This document shows, one piece after another, positions 1 to 5,369 of a stretch of 5,369 nucleotides of DNA. Source of the stretch: Deltaproteobacteria bacterium (GTDB lineage Bacteria > Desulfobacterota > Desulfobacteria > Desulfobacterales > JAABPS01); contig JAFDFT010000196.1 in assembly GCA_019309685.1 (NCBI GenBank), positions 1 to 5,369 of the forward strand, written 5' to 3'. A program made the position numbers and the translations under genes. The notes below the pieces were generated by a model. It saw only the letters and a program-made list of their open reading frames with translations, did no database searches and had not been told where the DNA came from. The first letter of the stretch is position 1. Every line of letters starts with the position of its first letter.

Positions 1-380
1 AGTGGACCATTTGGACAAATTCTTCGCATTTCCGCTGAAGCTTCTTGTAAAGATGAAAAATGATGAATTGCCAGAACGATAATTACTCCATTTACCGAAT
101 TATCCGGCAAGGGAATGGATTCCGCTGTTCCGGATAGCCACGTTACATTATTATTAGCTTTTGCCTGGTTGCGCATCTCTTCAGACGGCTCAACAGCTTT
201 TACCTTATATCCAATATCCGCGAAAGCGTTAGAGTAATTCCCCGTCCCCGCACCAATGTCGGCTATTGTTGAAGCAATCGGCAAGTCCAGCAAATCTTGA
301 ATTATGTTTATGATCCTCGTATCTGCTGAGCGGTTGGTATTGTAGTTGGTGCCAATTGAATTATAAATTAATTCGTTCAA
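1..380 (-). CDS. Class I SAM-dependent methyltransferase, N-terminal part (cut by window edge)
   Basis: About 126 residues are visible; the C-terminus lies beyond position 1. Reading the minus strand from a TTG at 378-380 gives MNELIYNSIGTNYN..., then the glycine-rich SAM-binding motif I DIGAGTGNYS (residues 41-50), the acidic end of strand 2 AVEPSEEM (62-69), and a motif like LPDNSVNGVIIVLAIHHF (91-108), as in Methyltransf_11/UbiE-like enzymes. The expected role is methyl transfer from S-adenosylmethionine to a small molecule in the cytosol; the substrate cannot be told. The frame is open upstream only to a stop at 402-404 and contains no ATG before the conserved region, so TTG is the best start. 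No good ribosome binding site precedes it. An ATG at 403-405 lies one base out of frame, so a small frameshift at the extreme N-terminus is an alternative. It lies downstream of the acetyltransferase gene on the same strand. Confidence 0.85.
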   Translation of the reverse strand, partial: MNELIYNSIGTNYNTNRSADTRIINIIQDLLDLPIASTIADIGAGTGNYSNAFADIGYKVKAVEPSEEMRNQAKANNNVTWLSGTAESIPLPDNSVNGVIIVLAIHHFSSLQEASAEMRRICPNGP

Positions 381-444
381 ATAATCACTGTTTCCAGTTT
401 GTCATTAATCCAATGTTAAAGAATTTATATTATTGCGATTTCAA

Positions 445-978
445 TTACACCAAAAAATAAATATTATATTGCTTCCCCCACACAAAAGCCGCTTTTTCAA
501 ACTTCATCCCGATTTTTTCCGATACTTTAACAGAATTCACATTGTCCGGATGGATGATCGATATAAATCGATCTATTTTCAGATCATTTTTGCCGTATTC
601 ATACACCTTTTTCGCAGCTTCTGTGGCATACCCCTTATTCCAAAAACGTTTAATCAAACCATATAAAATTTCAATCTCATCCGCACCACCCACATCTTTC
701 TGCAGATATAATCCGCAATACCCTAGGAAATCATTTGAATTTTTATTTATTACGGCAAATGGGCCAAACTGATATTTACGATAGCTATCTAATACAAGTG
801 AAATCCATTCCTTAACCTGTTCGCGGGTTTTTCTGCCTTGAAGATATTTAATGGTTTCAGGGTCTGTGAAGAATTCTAAAAGGTTATCTATATCATCTTC
901 TGAAATGGGCCTGAGAATTAAACGATCAGTTTCAAGGGTTGGTATCATAGTTGTGTCTATTTTTTTCATAAATACCAT
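445..978 (-). CDS. GNAT family N-acetyltransferase (RimJ/RimL type)
   Basis: This 177-residue protein has the length and layout of the Acetyltransf_3 branch of GNAT enzymes, which move an acetyl group from acetyl-CoA to an amine (protein N-termini or small molecules). The N-terminus ETDRLILRPISEDDID (16-31) is the family's usual opening strand and helix. RFWNKGYATEAAK (111-123) is the acetyl-CoA pyrophosphate-binding loop (R/QxxGxA type, here with NKGYAT). HPDNVNSVKVSEKIGMKFE (143-161) holds the conserved Asn-x-x-Ser and the closing GF/GM strand. Possible starts are the ATGs at 976-978, 967-969 and 946-948. The homology begins near residue 14, so any would give a complete domain, and none has a clear Shine-Dalgarno. 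The methyltransferase start follows 64 bp after its stop, so the two may share a transcript. The substrate cannot be inferred. Confidence 0.9.
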   Translation of the reverse strand: MVFMKKIDTTMIPTLETDRLILRPISEDDIDNLLEFFTDPETIKYLQGRKTREQVKEWISLVLDSYRKYQFGPFAVINKNSNDFLGYCGLYLQKDVGGADEIEILYGLIKRFWNKGYATEAAKKVYEYGKNDLKIDRFISIIHPDNVNSVKVSEKIGMKFEKAAFVWGKQYNIYFLV

Positions 979-1011
979 GCAAAATCAACTGAGTTTAAGA
1001 AAAGATAAATA

Positions 1012-1031
1012 GGACACAGATTTTCACGGAT
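1012..1031. repeat. Intergenic phrase GGACACAG-TTTT-CACGGAT
   Basis: The 20 bases contain CACAGATTTTCACGGAT. From memory, this wording recurs in intergenic repeats of many environmental bacterial genomes. Only one copy is present here, so repeat status rests on recall and not on the window itself. Confidence 0.3.
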
Positions 1032-1051
1032 ATGTCGATTGATAAAAGATA

Positions 1052-1085
1052 TGTTCATTAAAAAAAATTCTTTTTTTAATGAACA
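1052..1085. repeat. Perfect 15-bp inverted repeat with 4-nt loop
   Basis: The left arm TGTTCATTAAAAAAA (1052-1066) is the exact reverse complement of the right arm TTTTTTTAATGAACA (1071-1085), with loop ATTC (1067-1070). The stem is AT-rich with only two G-C pairs, has no external U-tract and lies between divergent genes, so an intrinsic terminator is unlikely. It could be a cruciform-forming site, a regulator site, or the core of a small repeat element. Confidence 0.75.
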
Positions 1086-1128
1086 ACGCCTCAAGTTTCT
1101 TCGAAGCTTAAAAAACAATTTTCCATCA

Positions 1129-1160
1129 CTCGAACCCTTGAATCCTCGAATCCCTGAATC
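1129..1160. repeat. Tandem array of four 8-nt units (CTCGAATC-like)
   Basis: Four consecutive octamers fit without gaps: CTCGAACC (1129-1136), CTTGAATC (1137-1144), CTCGAATC (1145-1152) and CCTGAATC (1153-1160). Each differs from the consensus CTYGAATC at one or two positions. This is a short simple-sequence repeat with no sign of being coding. Confidence 0.8.
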
Positions 1161-1172
1161 TTTTCAACACAT

Positions 1173-1201
1173 GAGATTGCTTCGCTACGTTCGCAATGAC
1201 C
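1173..1201. repeat. GAGATTGCTTCGCTACG-type dispersed repeat
   Basis: GAGATTGCTTCGCTACG followed by TTCGCAATGAC has complementary ends (ATTGC and GCAAT) and matches, from memory, a very widespread intergenic repeat in deltaproteobacterial and other environmental genomes. Only one copy is in this window, so its dispersed nature is inferred. Confidence 0.5.
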
Positions 1202-1227
1202 GGAAAAGTACGGAATAAAATCAGTAA

Positions 1228-1242
1228 AACATTTTAAATGTT
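1228..1242. promoter_or_regulatory. Possible operator: 15-nt palindrome AACATTT-T-AAATGTT
   Basis: Seven-base arms (1228-1234 and 1236-1242) are perfectly complementary around a single T at 1235, about 60 bp before the DUF2867 start. A TATAGAAT stretch at 1252-1259 just downstream could be part of a -10 region, but no matching -35 is clear. AT-rich palindromes of this size arise by chance fairly often, so the regulatory reading is tentative. Confidence 0.25.
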
Positions 1243-1301
1243 GAATTATTTTATAGAATCTGTGAAAAAGCGAATACTAAACTTCAACTGCGAGACAGTT
1301 C

Positions 1302-1826
1302 ATGCTCAAAAAGAAACTATCCAGCCTGCCGTATCTCATAGAAATTCAACCCTTTTTAAAAGGCTCTAACCACGTTGATGTTAAAACAATCGATGGGAAT
1401 GTATCGTTGCGGGAATTTATCGCATCCATGATGTCATATGCACCCTGGTGGCTAGTACTTTTGTATCGCATCCGTACAATAGTTGCCAGAGTGCTTGGAC
1501 TTGAAAAACAAATCGAGTTGGAAGGGCCGTTTCAGATATCGCCTGAGGATATTTCCTTTACACCCGGAGGAAATGCCCATTTTTTTATTGTACGCAAGGC
1601 AAAAGAAGATCAATACTTAATTTCTGAAACACCTGAAGATAAACATCTTAGCGCGTATTTAGCTATTTCCGTTGAAAACCTTGATGGAAACTTAAACCGT
1701 TTTCATGTAACTACCATTGTTTTTTACAAACACTGGACCGGACCTGTTTATTTTAACCTTATCCGTCCGTTTCATCATTTGGTAGTCAGACAAATGATGC
1801 GTGCGGGTATCAGCCAAAGAAAATAA
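1302..1826 (+). CDS. DUF2867-type protein
   Basis: This 174-residue protein has the features I associate with the DUF2867 family. There is an APWW (47-50) segment followed by LYRIRTIVARVLGLE (54-68), a central FQIS...DISFTPGGNAHFF region (77-95), a DKHLSAYLAISVEN motif (113-126) with the conserved D-x-H-L, a TTIVFYKHWTGPVYF strand (137-151) and the closing RPFHHLVVRQMMRAG (155-169). The family's function is unknown and it is usually assigned to an SRPBCC/polyketide-cyclase-like fold, which may bind a hydrophobic ligand. There is no signal peptide and only a short hydrophobic patch at 48-55. Other members are often fused or adjacent to NAD(P)-binding epimerase-like proteins; no such domain is here. 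The ATG at 1302 has a weak GAGA upstream. The following gene starts 23 bp after its stop, which suggests co-transcription. Confidence 0.75.
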   Translation: MLKKKLSSLPYLIEIQPFLKGSNHVDVKTIDGNVSLREFIASMMSYAPWWLVLLYRIRTIVARVLGLEKQIELEGPFQISPEDISFTPGGNAHFFIVRKAKEDQYLISETPEDKHLSAYLAISVENLDGNLNRFHVTTIVFYKHWTGPVYFNLIRPFHHLVVRQMMRAGISQRK

Positions 1827-1849
1827 TATCTGGACCAAGAATATTTTTC

Positions 1850-2932
1850 ATGCCCTATAAAGACATGATTGTTTATTTTTTGAGCGGAACCGGCAATTCG
1901 TTTAGGATCGCTACTTGCATTGGGAAAGCTGCCAAAACAAAAGGGATTAAAACAAAAGTTCTTTCCATCGACAAAGCTCCTTCAGGAAAAGAATTGAAAG
2001 ATCTTAAAACCAGTCTCCTGGGCCTTGTATTTCCCACCCACGGATTCACGGCGCCCTGGCACATGATAAAGTTCACATGCCGCCTGCCGCGTGTTAAAAA
2101 AACAAGTGCCTTTTGTACGGCCACTCGCGCGGGTTTAAAAATAGGAAAGGTTTTCACCCCCGGCATAAGCGGCACCGCGACGTTTATTATTGCTTTAATT
2201 CTTTTTATTAAGGGGTATCGTGTGCGTGGAGCGGTCAGTATTGACATGCCTTCCAACTGGTACTCCCTTCACCCCATTCAACAGGAAAAGAATCTTCGCG
2301 CAATCATTACTCGAGCGAAACTCAAGGCTGACGAGTTTATTAATAAACTTATTAAAGGCAAAAATATTTGGTTAACACTGAACAATCTTTATGAAATAAT
2401 ATGGGGTCTTCTACTCATACCTATTTCCCTGGGCTACCTAATATTTGGCCGATTCTTTCTCGCAAAACTCTTTTTCGCGAACACAAATTGTAATGGCTGT
2501 GGAATTTGCGCAGATAATTGCTCTTTTGGCGCCATAACCATGCGAGGTAAACAGGATCCCAGGCCTTTCTGGAAATATAATTGTGAGAGCTGCATGCGGT
2601 GTGCCGCGTTTTGCCCGAAAAACGCTATCGAAGCGGGCCACTCATGGGCCGTTATTCTTTATCATATCAGCGTTATCCCTTTTTCGGTATATTTGCTTAG
2701 TTGGCTGGATAATTTTATTCCTGGTATCACACGTCTTCAAGGTGGATGGATTGAAGAAGCATTATCTTTGCTTTATTTTTACCCCGCAATATTTATATCA
2801 TACTATATTTTTAATCTTTTCATTAAAATTCCAATTGTAAACAGATTGTTCACGATCACAACATTTACTCATTTCTGGGGCCGTTACCGCGAACCTGATA
2901 CCAGGCTCAAACAAATTTCTTTACATAAATAA
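1850..2932 (+). CDS. EFR1-type flavodoxin/ferredoxin fusion protein, membrane-associated
   Basis: This 360-residue redox protein opens with a flavodoxin-like FMN phosphate loop, VYFLSGTGNSFRIA (8-21), and continues with a flavodoxin-like fold to about residue 165 (GLVFPTHGFTAPW at 58-70, IDMPSNW at 131-137). Two bacterial-type [4Fe-4S] motifs follow: Cys214, 217, 220, 224 (CNGCGICADNC, without the usual trailing proline) and Cys245, 248, 251, 255 then Pro256. All eight ligands are present. Hydrophobic segments lie at about 182-208, before the ferredoxin domain, and at about 265-288 and 303-327 after it. The likely role is electron transfer between FMN and Fe-S centres at the cytoplasmic membrane face; partners are unknown. 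The ATG at 1850 is given, but the ATG at 1865 fits the usual N-terminus (MIVYFLSGTGNS) better. Neither has a strong ribosome binding site. It follows the DUF2867 gene by 23 bp. Confidence 0.85.
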   Translation: MPYKDMIVYFLSGTGNSFRIATCIGKAAKTKGIKTKVLSIDKAPSGKELKDLKTSLLGLVFPTHGFTAPWHMIKFTCRLPRVKKTSAFCTATRAGLKIGKVFTPGISGTATFIIALILFIKGYRVRGAVSIDMPSNWYSLHPIQQEKNLRAIITRAKLKADEFINKLIKGKNIWLTLNNLYEIIWGLLLIPISLGYLIFGRFFLAKLFFANTNCNGCGICADNCSFGAITMRGKQDPRPFWKYNCESCMRCAAFCPKNAIEAGHSWAVILYHISVIPFSVYLLSWLDNFIPGITRLQGGWIEEALSLLYFYPAIFISYYIFNLFIKIPIVNRLFTITTFTHFWGRYREPDTRLKQISLHK

Positions 2933-2998
2933 AGGTTTAGATATAAATACAAATCACTTAGAGCCATTACACAATCCTTTCTTTTTCATGCAAGATTC

Positions 2999-3001
2999 AG
3001 G
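2999..3001 (+). promoter_or_regulatory. Weak Shine-Dalgarno supporting the TTG start of the HAD gene
   Basis: AGG at 2999-3001 (context TTCAGG) sits 8 bases before the TTG at 3010-3012. An in-frame TAA at 3004-3006 rules out any start further upstream except ATT, and no ATG precedes the catalytic motif, so this weak site helps fix the start. Confidence 0.45.
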
Positions 3002-3009
3002 TATAAATT

Positions 3010-3594
3010 TTGTTTACCTATAAAAACTGGATATTTGACCTGGATGGCACGCTGACGGTTGCTATTCATGATTTTGACGCGATTCGAGATGATTTGGGCA
3101 TTCCCCAGGGAAAACGCATCCTGGAAGCCATTAGCGAAATGCCTTCTGATCAGGCACAATTACTTCACCAGCGCCTCGATGAAATAGAAATGGAATTGGC
3201 CTCCCATACAAAGCCTCAAGATGGTGCTATGGAATTGCTTTCTCATCTTCATAAAAATGGCACAAATCTTGGTATTCTTACCAGAAACAATAAAAAAAAT
3301 GCTCAAAAAACACTTTTTAACTGCGGTTTTTCTGATTTTTTTGAAGCTGAACACATTCTGGGCCGTGAATCTGTAACACCTAAACCAGATCCTGACGGCG
3401 TCCATCAACTGTTAGAACTATGGGGCGCCAGCCCAAATGAAACCGTTATGGTTGGCGACCATCCCATGGATATGGAGGCCGGCTTACAGGCAGGAACCTC
3501 TACGATCTTTATTAATCCAAAAGGCGAGAATCTAAAACATGAAAAACCTGATCTATTGATAAAGAGTCTTGGTGAACTTCTGATGCTTTTTTAA
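3010..3594 (+). CDS. HAD superfamily hydrolase (subfamily I, phosphoglycolate phosphatase-like)
   Basis: This 194-residue cytosolic phosphatase candidate has all four HAD motifs. Motif I is FDLDGT with nucleophile Asp10 and acid/base Asp12; motif II is Thr91 in GILTRNN; motif III is Lys125 in TPKPDPDG; motif IV is GDHPMDMEAG with Mg-binding Asp150 and Asp154. The short alpha-helical cap lies between motifs I and II (about 20-80), as in subfamily I enzymes such as Gph and beta-phosphoglucomutase, though it is somewhat shorter than typical Gph (about 220 residues). The reaction is expected to be hydrolysis of a small phosphomonoester; the substrate is not predictable. Translation must begin at TTG 3010, because an in-frame stop lies just upstream and motif I is only ten codons in. 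It is 77 bp after the redox gene with no obvious terminator between, so read-through is possible. Confidence 0.9.
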   Translation: MFTYKNWIFDLDGTLTVAIHDFDAIRDDLGIPQGKRILEAISEMPSDQAQLLHQRLDEIEMELASHTKPQDGAMELLSHLHKNGTNLGILTRNNKKNAQKTLFNCGFSDFFEAEHILGRESVTPKPDPDGVHQLLELWGASPNETVMVGDHPMDMEAGLQAGTSTIFINPKGENLKHEKPDLLIKSLGELLMLF

Positions 3595-3674
3595 TATGAT
3601 TTAAAGAATTGGTAGTGATTTATTTGCCTTGCACAACCGGATGTAGAATTATTCATAATAACGAAAACAAAGAG

Positions 3675-3698
3675 ACCTAAAACGTAAAACCTAAAACC
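3675..3698. repeat. Tandem 7-nt repeat ACCTAAA (3.4 copies)
   Basis: Units are ACCTAAA (3675-3681), ACGTAAA (3682-3688), ACCTAAA (3689-3695) and a partial ACC (3696-3698). The array ends ten bases before the transporter's ATG and occupies the place of a ribosome binding site, with no Shine-Dalgarno visible. Similar AACCTAAAACC strings are, from memory, common in intergenic DNA of environmental deltaproteobacteria. Confidence 0.75.
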
Positions 3699-3708
3699 AT
3701 TGTTCTAA

Positions 3709-4566
3709 ATGACTACATCTATCTTTCTTCTTGTTCTAGGCTCCGCTTTTTGCCATGCAGGCTGGAATTTTGCTGCACGAAAGGTATCCGGCAATTTTAT
3801 TGTGCTCTGGATCAGTCTTTGGATAGGATGCCTTTTTCTTTTGCCCATGGCATTGGGCGTACTGTTTAAACTGGGTCTTGCTAAATCCGTTCAGATCGAT
3901 GGTATTCCGTACATGATTACAACGGGCTGTATTCATGCTGTATATTTTACTCTGCTTGGGATTTCCTACCAACATGGCGAAATTTCATTGGTTTATCCCA
4001 TTGCTCGCGGCTCAGGTGTAGGATTGACTGCTATATTTGCCAGTCTTATTTTCGCAGAAAAGTTTTCTTTATTAGGTGCATTTAGCCTCGCCCTTATTTC
4101 TTTGTCTATTCTTTTCATGGGGTTCTCATCCAGTAATAGTTCCTCAAAAACCAAACCGTTAATTGCTTCGTTATGTCTTGGCATCACTATTTCTGCTTAT
4201 TCCCTTGTTGATAAAGTGGGCGTTGTATATGTTCATCCGGTGATTTATATATGGTTTCTGTTTTTCATAACCGCAATAGTTTTAACCCCGTTTATACTGT
4301 TGCATTATCACGATACTATTATTACAACGGCTAAGACCAAATTCAAATTTTCACTGATAATCGGCATCGGATCGATTATCACCTATCTGATGGTACTAGT
4401 TGCATTTACCGTTGGACCCGTGAGTTATATTGTTGCGGTCCGGGAATTTGCCGTTGTTATTGGAGCCGTGGCTGGTCTTGTTTTTTTAAAGGAAAAGTTT
4501 TCAATCCTAAAAATTGTATCTATTATTGGAATCACCATAGGAATCATATGTATTAAAGCTGTATAG
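3709..4566 (+). CDS. EamA/DMT-family transporter (ten-helix membrane permease)
   Basis: This 285-residue, very hydrophobic protein has the duplicated architecture of drug/metabolite transporters: two EamA repeats of about five helices each, here roughly 3-138 and 150-283. The end of each repeat shows the family signature: SLVYPIARGSGVGLTAIFA...FAEKFS (93-120) and VSYIVAVREFAVVIGAVAG...FLKEKFS (238-265), both with the conserved P/V-x-x-R region and the E-K/E-F turn before the last helix. A hydrophilic Ser/Lys linker (140-149) joins the halves. Such proteins export amino acids, metabolites or drugs by secondary transport; the substrate is unknown. The start ATG follows a 7-nt repeat and lacks a ribosome binding site. 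The next gene begins 39 bp after its stop, so the two could be co-transcribed. Confidence 0.9.
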   Translation: MTTSIFLLVLGSAFCHAGWNFAARKVSGNFIVLWISLWIGCLFLLPMALGVLFKLGLAKSVQIDGIPYMITTGCIHAVYFTLLGISYQHGEISLVYPIARGSGVGLTAIFASLIFAEKFSLLGAFSLALISLSILFMGFSSSNSSSKTKPLIASLCLGITISAYSLVDKVGVVYVHPVIYIWFLFFITAIVLTPFILLHYHDTIITTAKTKFKFSLIIGIGSIITYLMVLVAFTVGPVSYIVAVREFAVVIGAVAGLVFLKEKFSILKIVSIIGITIGIICIKAV

Positions 4567-4605
4567 TCCTTGAAATAGATAGAACAATTAATTTATTAAG
4601 ATTTT

Positions 4606-5301
4606 ATGACCCAGCATATTTTAAAGAATATCCTATTTGAGCCGGACCTTTCCCAGTTGGTCAAAATGTTTCGTATGAAGGAAGGATCGGCAGGGCTGGA
4701 TTCGCTTAATCAGCTCGTTAGTGAATCCAGAGAAATAGCCCGGCCTAAAGGGCTTTTTCGTGTAGCTTTTATTGACAGCAAGGAAGATGAAAGCGTCATT
4801 ATTGAAGGTGTCAAATTCTCCAGCCGTGTACTTCGGGTAAACCTCGAACGGGCAAATCGAGTGTTTGTGTACGCCGCAACCTGCGGAAAGGAGCTTGATG
4901 ATTGGTCTGCAGCCAAGAAAGACCTTCTTACTAAATACATTTGCGATACTTTAAAAGAAATGGCGCTGCATTCTGCACTAGCGGAAGTGGGCAAACATCT
5001 CAATGATCTGTATCAGCCGGGCCCTGTTTCTTCGATGAATCCCGGATCTTTGGACGACTGGCCGCTTAGCGCTCAGAAAGATCTTTTTAAAGTTCTTGAT
5101 GATCCTGAAGAAGAAATTGGAGTCCGGCTTACTGAAAGCTGTTTAATGATCCCAACGAAGTCCGTCTCAGGTATTTTTTTCCCCAAGGAAGAGACTTTTC
5201 AAAGCTGTCAACTCTGCCCAAGAGAAAATTGCTCCGGAAGAAGAGCGCCTTACGACAAAGACCTGTATGATAAAAAATATCGTTTACTTAAAACATCATA
5301 A
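4606..5301 (+). CDS. MetH-activation-domain protein (probable corrinoid protein reactivase), with Cys-rich tail
   Basis: This 231-residue protein resembles the stand-alone form of the B12-dependent methionine synthase activation domain. Recognisable blocks are VKFSSRVLRVNLERANRVF (69-87), ATCGKELDDW (91-100), SSMNPGSLDDWPLSAQKDLF (142-161) and IGVRLTESCLMIPTKSVSGIFFP (171-193), corresponding to the SAM-binding reactivation fold. In MetH this domain methylates cob(II)alamin back to the active form using SAM and reduced flavodoxin. Stand-alone versions occur in anaerobes beside corrinoid methyltransferases. The tail has Cys201, Cys204 and Cys209 (CxxCx4C) with ERAPYD-like sequence RRAPYD (212-217), which could bind a metal or Fe-S cluster. 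Which corrinoid protein it serves is not visible here. The ATG start has only a weak TAAG upstream. It is the 39-bp neighbour of the transporter. Confidence 0.8.
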   Translation: MTQHILKNILFEPDLSQLVKMFRMKEGSAGLDSLNQLVSESREIARPKGLFRVAFIDSKEDESVIIEGVKFSSRVLRVNLERANRVFVYAATCGKELDDWSAAKKDLLTKYICDTLKEMALHSALAEVGKHLNDLYQPGPVSSMNPGSLDDWPLSAQKDLFKVLDDPEEEIGVRLTESCLMIPTKSVSGIFFPKEETFQSCQLCPRENCSGRRAPYDKDLYDKKYRLLKTS

Positions 5302-5326
5302 ATATGATTCAGGATTATAATTACAA

Positions 5327-5334
5327 AAGGAGGT
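5327..5334 (+). promoter_or_regulatory. Near-perfect Shine-Dalgarno AAGGAGGT
   Basis: AAGGAGGT lies 7 bases before the ATG at 5342. It is by far the strongest ribosome binding site in the window and fixes the start of the last gene, suggesting that it is translated at a higher rate than its neighbours. Confidence 0.85.
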
Positions 5335-5341
5335 AAAAATC

Positions 5342-5369
5342 ATGAAGATTGGTGGAAAAACAGCTGTTA
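5342..5369 (+). CDS. Start of an unidentified gene, possibly a short-chain dehydrogenase (cut by window edge)
   Basis: Only nine codons are visible, reading MKIGGKTAV. This opening resembles short-chain dehydrogenase/reductases, which commonly begin with a short strand ending in GKTAV before the TGxxxGxG NAD(P)-binding loop, but nine residues cannot prove family membership. The start is certain because of the strong Shine-Dalgarno. The gene lies 40 bp after the MetH-activation protein on the same strand and may belong to the same transcript. Confidence 0.5.

Larger units (their letters stand above)
979..1301. other. Repeat-rich divergent intergenic region, no gene
   Basis: These 323 bases separate the minus-strand acetyltransferase from the plus-strand DUF2867 gene, so promoters for both directions should lie here. 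No credible open reading frame or RNA gene is visible. Instead it contains a string of short repeats, listed separately: a GGACACAG...CACGGAT phrase, a perfect AT-rich hairpin, a CTTCGAAG palindrome at 1099-1106, an 8-nt tandem array, a GAGATTGC-type repeat, and an AT-rich stretch with an odd-length palindrome just before the downstream gene. No convincing -35/-10 pair could be assigned. Confidence 0.8.

Noticed and set aside
433..772. Two plus-strand open reading frames of about 77 codons
   Set aside because: Both lie antisense to the acetyltransferase, which has clear GNAT motifs.
1052..1085. Intrinsic terminator
   Set aside because: The stem is nearly all A-T with no U-tract outside it, and the flanking genes diverge, so no transcript is expected to end there.
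1129..1160. CRISPR array
   Set aside because: The units are 8 nt with no spacers; this is a simple tandem repeat.
1873..2256. Minus-strand open reading frame of 127 codons
   Set aside because: It lies wholly inside the flavodoxin domain of the EFR1-type gene and its translation has no recognisable domain; it is a shadow.
4710..5003. Minus-strand open reading frame of 97 codons
   Set aside because: It lies opposite the MetH-activation gene and its translation is Ser/Arg-rich with no domain pattern; it is a shadow.
1..5369. A multi-gene defence or mobile system
   Set aside because: No nuclease, helicase, transposase, integrase, reverse transcriptase or toxin-antitoxin pair is visible; each gene belongs to a common stand-alone family.

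Overview
The window looks like chromosomal DNA from an AT-rich, probably anaerobic bacterium. It has a stand-alone corrinoid (B12) reactivation-type protein with a Cys-rich tail and a flavodoxin/ferredoxin fusion protein, both common in anaerobes. Its intergenic regions carry low-complexity repeats (CTCGAATC-like 8-mers, ACCTAAA 7-mers, a GAGATTGCTTCGCTACG-type repeat). From memory these resemble repeats in Desulfobacterota-like and other environmental genomes, so the taxonomic guess is weak. There are no rRNA, tRNA, CRISPR, transposase or phage genes.

Layout. Positions 1-978 hold two minus-strand genes: a class I SAM-dependent methyltransferase cut by the window edge (likely TTG start) and, upstream of it in the direction of transcription, a RimJ/RimL-type GNAT acetyltransferase. 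Positions 979-1301 are a divergent intergenic region with no gene. It is packed with repeats: a perfect 15-bp hairpin, a four-copy 8-nt tandem, a GAGATTGC-type repeat and a 15-nt palindrome. From 1302 onward every gene is on the plus strand: a DUF2867-type protein (1302-1826), a membrane-associated EFR1-type flavodoxin/2x[4Fe-4S] protein (1850-2932), a HAD phosphatase with a TTG start (3010-3594), an EamA/DMT-family ten-helix transporter (3709-4566), a MetH-activation-domain protein (4606-5301), and the first nine codons of a gene behind a near-perfect Shine-Dalgarno (5342 to the edge, possibly a short-chain dehydrogenase).

How the genes relate. The DUF2867 and EFR1 genes are 23 bp apart and probably co-transcribed. 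The EamA and MetH-activation genes are 39 bp apart and may also be. I see no single pathway joining all of them. Most of the region is a run of housekeeping or accessory single-function genes. The most functionally suggestive items are the redox protein, whose iron-sulfur domain is sandwiched between hydrophobic segments, and the free-standing corrinoid reactivase-like protein, whose partner methyltransferase is not in view. I found no convincing evidence of an undescribed multi-gene system.
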